Assembly: GCA_028278465.1 (NCBI GenBank)
Contig: JANQEF010000043.1
Location: 1 to 19,346, forward strand
Reading direction: 5' to 3'
Origin: Dehalococcoidia bacterium
Lineage (GTDB): Bacteria > Chloroflexota > Dehalococcoidia > Lucifugimonadales > Lucifugimonadaceae
Length of the DNA: 19,346 nt
Shown here: positions 1 through 7,612 of the stretch, piece by piece
Numbering within the stretch: the stretch's first letter is position 1
Layout of the letters: each line of letters starts with the position of its first letter
Notes under the pieces: model-generated
The model's input: the letters and a program-made list of their open reading frames with translations, nothing else
Database searches by the model: none
Told to the model about the DNA's origin: nothing
Made by a program: the position numbers and the translations under genes

Positions 1-1130
1 TCGACCTGACGCACCTCGCGTCACAGCACCTGCGGGCGGCGAAGGACCTAGGCTCAGGCGACGGCGTCGACGGGGCGCTGGCGGCGGCAGGCCGGGCGCT
101 GGAGATCAACCCGCAGTACGAGCCGGCGCTGGTGACGTATGCGTCTGCTCTCGCAGCCAATCACAGGTTCCACGAGGCGATCGAATGGGCCGAGAAGGTG
201 GCGGTCAACTCCCGGTTGAGCGGTGATGCGCTGGCGATCATCGGCGACGCGCACCTTGCGCTCGGTGACTACGATACGGCCGCGGATTTCTACAGGACTC
301 TGGACGCTTTCAGCCCGGGAAGGGCTTCGCTGTCTCGGCAGGCTCACCTGGCGTTCCTGAACGGCGACACTGACGGTGCAGTCGCACTGGCGAAGATGGC
401 GGCGGAGGCGGCGCTGGAGTTCGGCGTCACCTCCCACGAGGCGGCATGGCACCTTTCGGCGATCGGCGAGTTCTACCTTGCGAAGGGCGAGGCGACGACG
501 GCGCTGAAGTACTTCGAACGGGCTCGCGAGCTGGCGCCAGACCACGTCTTTGCGCTGGCGGGAACGGCGCACTCGCAGTGGATGTCGGGCGACCTGGCGG
601 GTTCGGCGGAGACCTACGAGGTCGCTCTGGCACAGGCGCCGGATGACACCGGGATCATGGTGGAGCTGGCGGATGTCTACGGAGCGATGGGGCGAGACGA
701 CGAGGCGGGCGCGCTGGTTGCGAAAGCTATCGAGGAGTTGAGGGGATCGCTGGGGTCGTCGCCTGAGCTGGTGAGACGTGAGCTGGCGCAGTTGCTGGCG
801 GATGGCGGCGAGGAGACTGAGCTGGCGGTAAGGCTGGCGCGTGAGGAGGTGGCGGAGCGGCAGGATGTGTACGCGTATGACCTGCTGGCGTGGGCGCTTC
901 ACAGGGCCGGCGAGCATGAGGAGGCACGGACGGCTGTTGAGCGAGCAATGGCGCTGGGGACTCGGGATGCGTCGATCTCCTACCACGCCGGCGTGATCTA
1001 CTCGACGCTGGACATGGACGACGACGCTCTCAGGGCGCTACGGGCCGCGCGCGACATCAACCCGAACTTCTCACTGGGCGACGCCGCGCATGCGAAGAAG
1101 CTGCTGGAGGAGTTGGAGGGGGCGAGTTAG
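1..1130 (+). CDS. TPR-repeat protein, 5'-truncated
   Basis: The reading frame is already open at base 3 and runs to a TAG at 1128-1130, so this is the 3' part of a longer gene. The GTG at 132 is only an internal codon: upstream in-frame codons read as the end of another TPR-like helix (ending EINPQYEPAL). The visible 376 or so residues are a chain of tetratricopeptide helices with typical signatures such as A-x-x-Y-x-x-A-L and A-L-x-P. Examples are TALKYFERARELAPDH, SAETYEVALAQAPDD and ALRAARDINPNFS near the C-terminus. TPR arrays are protein-protein interaction scaffolds. No signal peptide, membrane segment or catalytic domain is visible in this part, so the specific role is unknown and the N-terminal domain lies outside the window. 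It converges with the metallohydrolase downstream across a repeat-rich gap. Confidence 0.85.
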   Translation, partial: DLTHLASQHLRAAKDLGSGDGVDGALAAAGRALEINPQYEPALVTYASALAANHRFHEAIEWAEKVAVNSRLSGDALAIIGDAHLALGDYDTAADFYRTLDAFSPGRASLSRQAHLAFLNGDTDGAVALAKMAAEAALEFGVTSHEAAWHLSAIGEFYLAKGEATTALKYFERARELAPDHVFALAGTAHSQWMSGDLAGSAETYEVALAQAPDDTGIMVELADVYGAMGRDDEAGALVAKAIEELRGSLGSSPELVRRELAQLLADGGEETELAVRLAREEVAERQDVYAYDLLAWALHRAGEHEEARTAVERAMALGTRDASISYHAGVIYSTLDMDDDALRALRAARDINPNFSLGDAAHAKKLLEELEGAS

Positions 1131-1284
1131 GCAGCGCCGGCGTTTCCTGAGCGCAGCGCAGCGGAGTCGAAGGATCTCTGCGGTGCAGAGTCGTCCTGAC
1201 AGGACGACAGATTCTGTGAGAGACCCTCACCCGCAAGCGGGTACCCGTCGCTCAGGGAACACACCCACCCCACCCTCTAGCTCC

Positions 1285-1315
1285 CTCGCGCCCAGAGGGT
1301 ACCCGAAGCTGGGAG
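1285..1315 (+). repeat. Direct repeat copy 1 (about 30 bp)
   Basis: This 31-bp word begins CTCGCGCCCAGAGGG and ends CGAAGCTGGGAG. A second copy one base shorter lies at 1703-1732; the two differ only around the central GTACC/C-AACC part. Both copies are in the same orientation, about 418 bp apart, inside the intergenic mosaic. Confidence 0.7.
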
Positions 1316-1339
1316 AAACCCTTCGTCCCGAGCAGGTGC

Positions 1340-1377
1340 GAGGTTCAGGGTGGGTGGGGCGACCCACCCTGAACCTC
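1340..1377. repeat. Perfect 16-bp inverted repeat (hairpin)
   Basis: Bases 1340-1355 (GAGGTTCAGGGTGGGT) are exactly complementary to 1362-1377, with a 6-nt loop GGGGCG. It sits inside the repeat mosaic between two convergent genes. It could act as a bidirectional terminator-like structure, although no T-run follows on either strand, or it may simply be one unit of the dispersed repeats. Confidence 0.75.
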
Positions 1378-1702
1378 TCGCTGCATCAACGACAACTCTC
1401 AACGCCCCGCGGAAGCGCGAGCCTGTAAGTGCGTCGAACCCCACCTCCCATCCAGGTCCTTCGCTGCCGCTCAGGACGAAGGTGCCGTCGCACACTCTTC
1501 CCACAGGCTCAGGATGACGGCCTTCCTTCTCCCAGCGGGAGAAGGTGCAGGATGAGGGAGAAGTTGTCTCACATTGACCGGTCAGATCTCTCCCTTCGGT
1601 CGAGATGACAAACGTGCCGCCTCCGGCGCCACCGGGCGCACCCTTCCCTTCGACTTCGCTCAGGGCAAGCTGGCTCAGGATGGCATCACCACCCCCCTTT
1701 AA

Positions 1703-1732
1703 CTCGCGCCCAGAGGCAACCGAAGCTGGGAG
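1703..1732 (+). repeat. Direct repeat copy 2 (about 30 bp)
   Basis: Second copy of the word at 1285-1315 (CTCGCGCCCAGAGGC ... CGAAGCTGGGAG). It lies 30 bases beyond the 3' end of the metallohydrolase gene, so it may lie in that gene's 3' untranslated region. Confidence 0.7.
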
Positions 1733-1761
1733 GGAGGATGGGGCCATGGCCACCACTTCCC

Positions 1762-2952
1762 CTACGGCAACCTGCCCTCTTGCGGGACCGTGTGCTCCCA
1801 GTCGTCGCGGGTCAGGCCGTTGCGGTCCCACACCACCTTGCCGCCCTTCACCGTGATCTCCGCCTCAAGCCTCTGCCCCGCCCGCCTCACGCGGTTGCCA
1901 GACGACCCGTTGTCCGTGAAGCCGAACTCGCCCTCCGAATGCCGCAACACCGTCACATCGGCCACGCCAGCCACACTCAGCGTCCCCAGGTCAGGGCGAC
2001 GGATCTTTTCAGCCGGCCGCCACGTCGACATCGCCACCACGTCCTCCAGCGGCACACCGCAAATCAGCATCTTGCTCATCGTCTCAGGCATCGTCGCCTG
2101 GTTCGTCAGGTAGCTGCTGTGGTGCAGGTCGGTGCTGATCGTGTCTGGCGGAAAACCCTGGTCAATCGCCGCCTGGGCGATGCGCCACGAGAAGCTTCCC
2201 GCGCCGTGGCCCACGTCGAAATGGATGCCGCGGTCACGTGCCCGGAAAAAGTAGTCGCGAACCCTGTCGTTCGGGTCGGTCATCGGCTTGCTCGAGGCGT
2301 AACAGTGGGTCACGACGTCGCCGGTCTGCATGTGCTCCAGCATCATGTCGTTCATCGGCCGCGAGGAGATAGGCGTCTGGTCGACCATCACGAAGGTATC
2401 GGTCTCGTTAGCCGCCGCGACGCCGCGGTTCAGCGGGTCCCAGCCCGGCCCGGCGTAGTGGGCGACCTTGATGCCGACGATCAGGTCGGGCCGCTGCGCG
2501 ATCTTGGCCGCGGTGAGCTGGGCGTTCATCCCTTCGAGGTCCTGCTCCGGCTCGCCGACCATGCCTTCGCCGGCGATGTTCAGCAGGGCGAAGATACGCG
2601 TTGTGGCCTTGCTGATCACCGTCTCATTGAACTCATCGAATGTCAGGTGCCCCGAGCCGCCGGCGTCGACAGCCGTCGTGACGCCTGTCGACAGGCAGAG
2701 CGGGTCGGGCGCGATCGAGCCGAAGTAGCCGAAGAAGTGACAGTGGAGGTCGATGAGGCCGGGCGTGACGATCATCCCGGTGACGTCGGCGACGTGGCGG
2801 GCTGTAGCGGGCCACAGGTCCGGGCCGACGGCGGCGATCACGTTTCCCGAGATCGCGACGTCCAGCTTCAACCCGTTGATGCCGTTGGCCGGGTCGTAGA
2901 CAGTGCCGCCATGAAGTAACAGGTCGTACACAGGCCGGTTCGGTGTGGTCAT
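1762..2952 (-). CDS. Amidohydrolase/deacetylase-family metallohydrolase
   Basis: This 396-residue protein has the amidohydrolase-superfamily layout. A small beta-sandwich start (LLLHGGTVYDPANG, residues 11-24) leads into the metal motif IDLHCH with H70 and H72. Next come a Lys in IKVAHY (K162, probably the carboxylated bridging lysine), H216 in THCYA, H249 in VGHGAG and D275 in STDLHH. A C-terminal part (GVADVTVL, residues 329-336) returns to the sandwich. This complete set of ligands predicts an active binuclear metal hydrolase acting on a cyclic amide, N-acyl or related C-N bond. It most resembles the dihydroorotase-like amidohydrolase/deacetylase group; the substrate cannot be read from sequence. 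The ATG at 2952 starts the conserved N-terminus; only a weak GGAC-type ribosome site precedes it. It is divergent from the PstS gene. No signal peptide is seen, so it is probably cytoplasmic. Confidence 0.88.
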   Translation of the reverse strand: MTTPNRPVYDLLLHGGTVYDPANGINGLKLDVAISGNVIAAVGPDLWPATARHVADVTGMIVTPGLIDLHCHFFGYFGSIAPDPLCLSTGVTTAVDAGGSGHLTFDEFNETVISKATTRIFALLNIAGEGMVGEPEQDLEGMNAQLTAAKIAQRPDLIVGIKVAHYAGPGWDPLNRGVAAANETDTFVMVDQTPISSRPMNDMMLEHMQTGDVVTHCYASSKPMTDPNDRVRDYFFRARDRGIHFDVGHGAGSFSWRIAQAAIDQGFPPDTISTDLHHSSYLTNQATMPETMSKMLICGVPLEDVVAMSTWRPAEKIRRPDLGTLSVAGVADVTVLRHSEGEFGFTDNGSSGNRVRRAGQRLEAEITVKGGKVVWDRNGLTRDDWEHTVPQEGRLP

Positions 2953-3149
2953 TTATCTGTCCGTTCTGGGTCGCTGTCGATGGGCCCGCGTGATCGGGGC
3001 GTTAGTCGAAGTGCGATTCTATCGATGCCCAAGATCAATCACAGCCCTCGCGATGACCACTGCGTTAACACTGTGATTACGTGGTGCTTTGGGCCAGATG
3101 GACCATGTGGCTCAATTTCCACTTTCCACGTCGGAAAAAGCGCTTCCCG

Positions 3150-3180
3150 TTAACTTCCTTTAACAATCCAGCGCGCTAAT
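3150..3180 (+). promoter_or_regulatory. Possible Pho-box-like direct repeat and promoter of pstS
   Basis: TTAACT (3150-3155) and TTAACA (3160-3165) form a direct repeat with a 4-bp spacer. Gram-positive-type PhoP boxes are tandem TT-A-A-C-A hexamers with short spacers, so this fits phosphate-starvation control of the phosphate-binding protein that starts about 115 bp downstream. A weak -10-like GCTAAT lies at 3175-3180. Another TTAACA occurs at 3065-3070. The region is AT-richer than its surroundings. Regulation is inferred; no PhoB/PhoP gene is in the window. Confidence 0.3.
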
Positions 3181-3280
3181 TGTTACCGCTTCGGCCAGAC
3201 GCACTTTTCGGGCGCGGTCCGACGGGTCAGAGATGCCGCGGCAGACTAGAAAAACTGACAACTCAGGAGATATCGAGAAT

Positions 3281-5149
3281 ATGACAGGTCAGATTTTGAC
3301 CGGTCGGAGCAGGGCCTGGTGGATCACCACGATCCTCGCCGCGTTCACCATGATCGCGGTCGCCTGCGGCAGTGACGAGGATCCGACGCCGTCTGGCGGT
3401 GGTTCCTCTGCGACCAACACCCCGGCCTCGCAGAAGCTGTCTGGCACCATCCAGATCGACGGCTCTTCAACCGTCTTCCCGATCACACAGGCGGTTGCGG
3501 AAGAGTTCAGAGCCGACGGCAACAACGGCGTGCAGATCGTCGTCGGCGTTTCGGGCACGGGCGGCGGAATGAAGCGGTTCTCCGTCGGCGAGACCGACAT
3601 CTCGAACGCTTCGCGCCCGATCAAGGAGTCAGAGGCCGAGCAGGCCGCCGACAATGGAGTCGAGTTCCTGGAGCTTCGAGTCGCCCTCGACGGCCTCTCG
3701 GTCACGGTGCACCCGGACAACGACTTCGTCGACTGCCTGACGACCGATGAACTGAACAAGATCTGGGAGCCCGGCTCCAAGGTCAACAACTGGTCGCAGG
3801 TCCGCTCCGGCTTCCCGGACAAGGAGATCCGTCTCTACGGTCCCGGCACCGACTCCGGCACCTTCGACTACTTCACCGACGAGATCAACGGCGAAGAGGG
3901 CGCGACACGCCCGGACTACACGCCGTCTGAGGACGACAACGTGCTGGTCCAGGGAATCTCCGGTGACACCGGCTCTCTTGGCTACTTCGGATACGCCTAC
4001 TACGCCGAGAACGCGGACCGCCTGAAGGTGGTTGCGATCGACGGCGGCACAGGCTGCATCGAGCCGACTGAGACGACGATCAACAACGGCACGTACGCGC
4101 CGCTCTCCCGCCCGCTGTTCATCTACGTGAACAAGGCATCGCTCGAGAAGCCTGAAGTGAAGGCGTTCATCGAGTACTACATGGAGAACGCGGCGGTGCT
4201 GGCCGCCGAGGTTCAGTACGTTGCCCTGCCGGACAACGTCTACCAGGAGAACCTGCAGGCTGTCCGCACCGGCGAAGCTGTGATGTCGGACAAGATGGAA
4301 GAGAAGCCGCAGAACCTGTCTGGAACTATCCAGATCGACGGCTCTTCGACCGTCTTCCCGATCACACAGGCGGTTGCGGAAGAGTTCAGGGCCGATGGCA
4401 ACAATGGCGTGCAGATCGTGGTCGGCGTCTCCGGCACCGGCGGCGGCATGAAGCGGTTCACTGTCGGCGAGACCGACGTCTCGAACGCTTCGCGGCCGAT
4501 CAAGGAATCGGAGGCCGAGCAGGCCGCTGACAACGGGGTCGAGTTCATCGAGCTCCGAGTTGCGCTGGACGGCCTCTCCGTCACGGTGCACCCGGACAAC
4601 GACTTCGTCGACTGCCTGACGACCGATGAACTGAGCAAGATCTGGGAGCCCGGATCTGACGTGAACAACTGGTCGCAGGTCCGCGCAGGCTTCCCCGACG
4701 AGCGGATGCGCCTGTACGGCCCGGGAACAGACTCCGGAACCTTCGACTACTTCACTGACGAGATCAATGGCGAAGAGGGCGCAACCCGCCCGGACTACAC
4801 GCCGTCTGAAGACGACAACGTGCTGGTCCAGGGAATCTCGGGCGACAAGGGTTCGCTCGGGTACTTCGGATACGCCTACTACGCTGAGAACACAGACCGC
4901 CTGAAGGTGGTTGCGATCGACGGTGGCGATGGCTGTGTCACGCCGACCGAGGCGACGATCAACAACGGCACCTACGCCCCGCTCTCCCGCCCGCTGTTCA
5001 TCTACGTGAACAAGGCGTCGCTGGAGAAGCCCGAGGTGAAGGCGTTCGTGACCTACTACATGGAGAACGGAGCCCAGCTGGCCTCCGAGGTGCAGTACGT
5101 CGCCCTGCCGGACAACGTCTACACCGAAAACCTGGCTGCCATCCAGTAG
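3281..5149 (+). CDS. pstS: Tandem double-domain PstS-like phosphate-binding lipoprotein
   Basis: This extracytoplasmic solute-binding lipoprotein probably captures phosphate for an ABC importer. The ATG at 3281 is preferred because AGGAGA (3265-3270) precedes it and it opens a signal peptide with a hydrophobic run ending in VACGS (lipobox-like, Cys29). An in-frame ATG at 3233 has no ribosome site. A Ser/Thr/Pro linker follows. Two complete PstS-type domains then occur in one 622-residue chain, starting near residues 53 and 346. Each holds DGSSTVFPI, SGTGGG and GPGTDSGTFDYF, the phosphate-contacting loops of the family, plus two conserved Cys. By eye the domains differ at about 23 of 276 positions, a recent internal duplication with an 879-bp offset. 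A usual PstS has one domain of about 280-350 residues. No pstC/A/B genes are adjacent. Confidence 0.9.
   Translation: MTGQILTGRSRAWWITTILAAFTMIAVACGSDEDPTPSGGGSSATNTPASQKLSGTIQIDGSSTVFPITQAVAEEFRADGNNGVQIVVGVSGTGGGMKRFSVGETDISNASRPIKESEAEQAADNGVEFLELRVALDGLSVTVHPDNDFVDCLTTDELNKIWEPGSKVNNWSQVRSGFPDKEIRLYGPGTDSGTFDYFTDEINGEEGATRPDYTPSEDDNVLVQGISGDTGSLGYFGYAYYAENADRLKVVAIDGGTGCIEPTETTINNGTYAPLSRPLFIYVNKASLEKPEVKAFIEYYMENAAVLAAEVQYVALPDNVYQENLQAVRTGEAVMSDKMEEKPQNLSGTIQIDGSSTVFPITQAVAEEFRADGNNGVQIVVGVSGTGGGMKRFTVGETDVSNASRPIKESEAEQAADNGVEFIELRVALDGLSVTVHPDNDFVDCLTTDELSKIWEPGSDVNNWSQVRAGFPDERMRLYGPGTDSGTFDYFTDEINGEEGATRPDYTPSEDDNVLVQGISGDKGSLGYFGYAYYAENTDRLKVVAIDGGDGCVTPTEATINNGTYAPLSRPLFIYVNKASLEKPEVKAFVTYYMENGAQLASEVQYVALPDNVYTENLAAIQ
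3437..5146 (+). repeat. Internal tandem duplication of the PstS domain
   Basis: Bases from about 3437 to 4264 recur from 4316 to the gene end with a constant 879-bp offset, in frame and without indels. Nucleotide identity stays high even at third positions over many stretches, for example the run encoding DGSSTVFPITQAVAEEF. This points to a fairly young duplication or ongoing gene conversion between the halves. The joining linker is about 17 residues, around TGEAVMSDKMEEKPQN. Confidence 0.9.
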
Positions 5150-5216
5150 GCAGGAGCACGGCAGACGGCTGAACCCACCTCCTCAGGCTCGTCTGTCCTG
5201 CCTGCCAGTTAGCAGA

Positions 5217-5245
5217 GTGGCCCCGCATCTGAACTGCGGGGCCGC
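5217..5245 (+). terminator. Terminator-like hairpin after pstS
   Basis: GGCCCCGCA (5219-5227) pairs perfectly with TGCGGGGCC (5235-5243) around a 7-nt loop, extended by a T-G and a G-C pair. It lies 70 bases after the PstS stop and before the next lipoprotein gene. No T-tract follows, so it is at best an atypical intrinsic terminator or an mRNA-stabilising hairpin limiting read-through. Confidence 0.5.
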
Positions 5246-5395
5246 TTCGCGTCTGTAACCAGATCGTAAGGATTTGCGCCGGCCGCGGCGGAGTCTTTAC
5301 GGCATCCTCTTGCTGAGAAATTGCGGCAGGCCACTGTCTGGAAGGTCGGCGGGCAGGTTGATCGGGAAGTTTGCCGCCTCGCAGAGGAGACCGTG

Positions 5396-5920
5396 ATGCG
5401 AAAGCTGGCGTTTTTGATGATGGTCCTGGTGGCGACCGCGGCGTGCGGCGCCGAGGTTGCGGCGACTGGCGCGGCTAGCCGTCCGGCGGAGCCAACCGCA
5501 GATCTGCCGACACCGACACCACAGGCAACCGCGACGCCGATTACGGCTGAGAGCTTCCCGACTCCGGCGGTGACCGAGCAGCAGTTCAAGGACCTGCAGT
5601 TCAGACTGTCCGAGCTGGAGCGTCTGATGTCGGCGGGCGACGGCATGTTCTCGCTGGAGGACGACCTGTCGAACGTCGACGGCCGGCTGCGGGCGCAGCA
5701 GCGTTGCATCAACGCCCTTGTGCTGACCGCGGGCAGGCACCAGCACAGCTCCGATATCGGCGGCGGGATCACGGGACCGGGCAAGTTCGGAACGCTCGAG
5801 ACCTCAGGCCTCGATGCGTCATCGCTCGCAAGGATGCTGGCTGTCGAGTGCGGTCCGGCGGTGGATGAGGGGCTGCTTGCGCAGTTGACGGATGTCTACG
5901 GAATCGCGGTGCTGGAGTAG
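5396..5920 (+). CDS. Small predicted lipoprotein of unknown function
   Basis: The ATG at 5396 is chosen because GAGGAG (5384-5389) lies six bases upstream and it opens a short signal peptide MRKLAFLMMVLVATAAC with Cys17 as the likely lipidated residue. The frame extends upstream to 5321, but that extra segment is polar and lacks a ribosome site. The 174-residue product continues with a Pro/Thr-rich linker (about 28-58) and a heptad-like, probably coiled-coil stretch (about 62-105, FKDLQFRLSELERL). A short C-terminal part includes Cys104 and Cys152. I do not recognise the family. It follows pstS on the same strand, but a strong hairpin lies between, so co-transcription is uncertain. It is probably anchored on the outer face of the cytoplasmic membrane. 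Confidence 0.75.
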   Translation: MRKLAFLMMVLVATAACGAEVAATGAASRPAEPTADLPTPTPQATATPITAESFPTPAVTEQQFKDLQFRLSELERLMSAGDGMFSLEDDLSNVDGRLRAQQRCINALVLTAGRHQHSSDIGGGITGPGKFGTLETSGLDASSLARMLAVECGPAVDEGLLAQLTDVYGIAVLE

Positions 5921-5967
5921 CTGCCGAGGCTGCGGCCGGCGTTGGCTCAGGCGTTGTTTCGTGAATT

Positions 5968-5983
5968 CGGTGTCGTTACACCG
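5968..5983. terminator. Small hairpin between convergent genes
   Basis: CGGTGT (5968-5973) pairs with ACACCG (5978-5983) around a CGTT loop in the 70-bp gap between the convergent lipoprotein and MFS genes. It could serve as a short bidirectional terminator. The stem is only 6 bp and no clear T-run follows, so the call is weak. Confidence 0.3.
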
Positions 5984-5990
5984 CGTCAAG

Positions 5991-7364
5991 CTAACCGGAC
6001 GCCGTTGCCACCGCGGATCCCTTGCCCGGGCGCAGGCCGAAAGCCGCCACTCCGGATATCGCCGCGGCGACCACCACCACGTACAGCAGCACGGTGAAGC
6101 GCTCTGAATCGAGGCTCCCGCTGCCTACGATCGCCGCGAACGCAGCTACAGCGCCAACACTACCGGCGTACCGGCTCGTCGAGTAGATCCCGTAAGCCAT
6201 CCCGGTCCGGCCGACCGGCGCGGCGTCCATCGCGCCCAGGCGGATGGCGGTGTTCGATATGCCCATGCCCATCCCACCAATAAACAGGGACACCGCGATC
6301 AGCCAGAGCGCGGCGTCGCTGCCGATGATCGCGAACGCTGACACTCCCACCAGCAGCACCATCCTGCCAATAACGCCCGGCAGCCGCAGCCCGAAGCGGT
6401 CCGCCGCCCATCCTCCAGCCAGCTGGGTCACACCGACTCCGAGCACCTGCGCGCCGAGGATCAGCCCGACCTGGCCGTCTGAGACACCCGGGCGCTGAGC
6501 CAGCGTGAAGGCGGCGACGAGCACGAGGGAGAACATTGCCATGTTGCCGGCCGCGGTGACGACGACCGACGTCCCCAGCACTCGCTGGGCGGCGAAGAGG
6601 GTCTTGAGCGGGTTGCCCTCTCGCATGAACGAAGGCAGGAGCGAGGCGATGATCCCAACCGCGCCGACGACGACGGCCAGGACGTAGAGGAGCGGGTCTG
6701 AGTTCTCCTGCAAGACGGCGAAGGCGAGGAGCGCGAATGCGGCGGCCAGCACCACGAAGTTAGAGACGCTCCGGGTCAGGTTCCCGCCGCTCCGGTAGTT
6801 GGCGGTGCCGGCCGGGATGTACCGGTACACGATGGGCAGCAGCACTATCACCAGAGGCAGGTTGAATGCGAACACCCATCGCCAGCCGAGCGTCTGCGAA
6901 ACGGCGCCGCCGAATATGGGGCCGAGTCCGCTGGCAATGCCGGAGGCTCCCATCGCAAGCGCGAACAGCTTGCCTGTGTTCCGTTCGTGAGCGCCGTACC
7001 TGAGAGCGGATGCGGCGTTCGGCACGACGGCAGCTATGAAGCAGGCCTGCAGGGCGCGGGCCGCCATGAGCCACACCATTGTCGGGGCGAGGCCGGCCAG
7101 CACGGAGCTGGCGCCGAAGCCGATCAGGCCGATGAAGATGAGCTTTCTGTTGCCGAACCGGTCGCCGAGTCTGCCGGCGAGCGGCTGCAGCGATCCCATC
7201 CCGATCAGGTAGATGGCGACGATCGACGTGCTGTGCGCGACTGTCGATGAAAACGAGCGCTCGATATCGTCGAGTATGACAAGCACACTCGTCGAATTGA
7301 GCGAATCTAATGCAAGCGCGGCCGCGATAGCGAACGCGCTTAATGTGTCTCTTCGGGTGCCCAT
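5991..7364 (-). CDS. MFS transporter, DHA2-like drug/metabolite exporter
   Basis: This 457-residue integral membrane protein has roughly 14 hydrophobic segments. Family marks are motif A GRLGDRFGNRK (residues 64-74) after the second segment, RALQ (103-106), a motif-C-like glycine/proline run ending LGPIFGG (147-153), and GWRWVFAFNLP (160-170). That last motif is the helix-loop signature common in 14-segment DHA2 (EmrB/QacA-like) proton-driven exporters. A second, degenerate motif A (AADRFGLRLPG, 320-330) begins the C-terminal half. The ATG at 7364 is supported by an AAGGGG ribosome site a few bases upstream. It probably exports a small hydrophobic or cationic compound by proton antiport; the substrate cannot be told. 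It stands alone on its strand, without a visible adjacent TetR/MarR regulator. Confidence 0.88.
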   Translation of the reverse strand: MGTRRDTLSAFAIAAALALDSLNSTSVLVILDDIERSFSSTVAHSTSIVAIYLIGMGSLQPLAGRLGDRFGNRKLIFIGLIGFGASSVLAGLAPTMVWLMAARALQACFIAAVVPNAASALRYGAHERNTGKLFALAMGASGIASGLGPIFGGAVSQTLGWRWVFAFNLPLVIVLLPIVYRYIPAGTANYRSGGNLTRSVSNFVVLAAAFALLAFAVLQENSDPLLYVLAVVVGAVGIIASLLPSFMREGNPLKTLFAAQRVLGTSVVVTAAGNMAMFSLVLVAAFTLAQRPGVSDGQVGLILGAQVLGVGVTQLAGGWAADRFGLRLPGVIGRMVLLVGVSAFAIIGSDAALWLIAVSLFIGGMGMGISNTAIRLGAMDAAPVGRTGMAYGIYSTSRYAGSVGAVAAFAAIVGSGSLDSERFTVLLYVVVVAAAISGVAAFGLRPGKGSAVATASG

Positions 7365-7396
7365 CTGCCCCTTCTACTGATCCCGAGAGAACCGCC

Positions 7397-7424
7397 ATTA
7401 TGCACATTTTCGCCGTTCGTGCAG
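7397..7424 (-). promoter_or_regulatory. Possible promoter of the MFS gene
   Basis: On the minus strand, CATAAT (complement of 7397-7402) matches the -10 consensus at five of six bases. A poor -35-like CTGCAC lies 16 bp upstream, at 7419-7424. A start near 7390 would give a leader of about 26 nt before the ATG at 7364. The -35 match is weak, so this is tentative. Confidence 0.28.
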
Positions 7425-7612
7425 TTGAAGGTGGTGGATTCGACGGTGAATCGAGGCTGCTGGCGCGTTTAGTAACAGATTTTTCACATCGGGCTATGGA
7501 GCGGGTGTGGATGCGGAGCTTCAGCCGGGTTTGGGGGCAGTGGATTGGGGAGGTTGAGAGTGGTGGTAGGAGGCGTGGGGGTCGGAGGTGGGAGTGAGGA
7601 GGCTGGCTGGCG

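Larger units (their letters stand above)
1131..1761. repeat. Intergenic mosaic of dispersed palindromic repeats
   Basis: This 631-bp gap between convergent genes has no credible gene. It is assembled from short repeat words of the kind scattered through many high-GC genomes. Words related to CTTCGACTTCGCTCAGG occur at about 1652-1668, at 1458-1482 (degenerate), and reverse-complemented at 1145-1172. A TCGAGATGACAAACG word, typical of the same repeat families, is at 1600-1614. A perfect 9-bp stem with a 3-nt loop lies at 1525-1545 (CCTTCTCCC/GGGAGAAGG), and a near-perfect palindrome at 1191-1207. A 16-bp hairpin and a 30-bp direct repeat are listed separately. Small frames across this stretch, on either strand, look like translated repeat and not protein. 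Copy number elsewhere in the genome cannot be seen from here. Confidence 0.7.

Noticed and set aside
54..986. 310-residue minus-strand open frame opposite the TPR gene
   Set aside because: Arg/Leu/Gln-rich, no domain and no ribosome site. It is antisense to a clear TPR coding frame and is a GC-driven shadow.
1131..1761. CRISPR array
   Set aside because: Repeats are of mixed type, irregular spacing and both orientations, without unique spacers of constant length or cas genes.
1738..2919. 393-residue plus-strand open frame opposite the metallohydrolase
   Set aside because: His/Arg/Val-rich antisense shadow; the minus strand carries a complete set of amidohydrolase metal ligands.
3629..4591. 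320-residue minus-strand open frame inside the PstS gene
   Set aside because: It lies antisense to the duplicated PstS domains and shows the same internal repetition as mirrored sequence; no independent evidence of coding.
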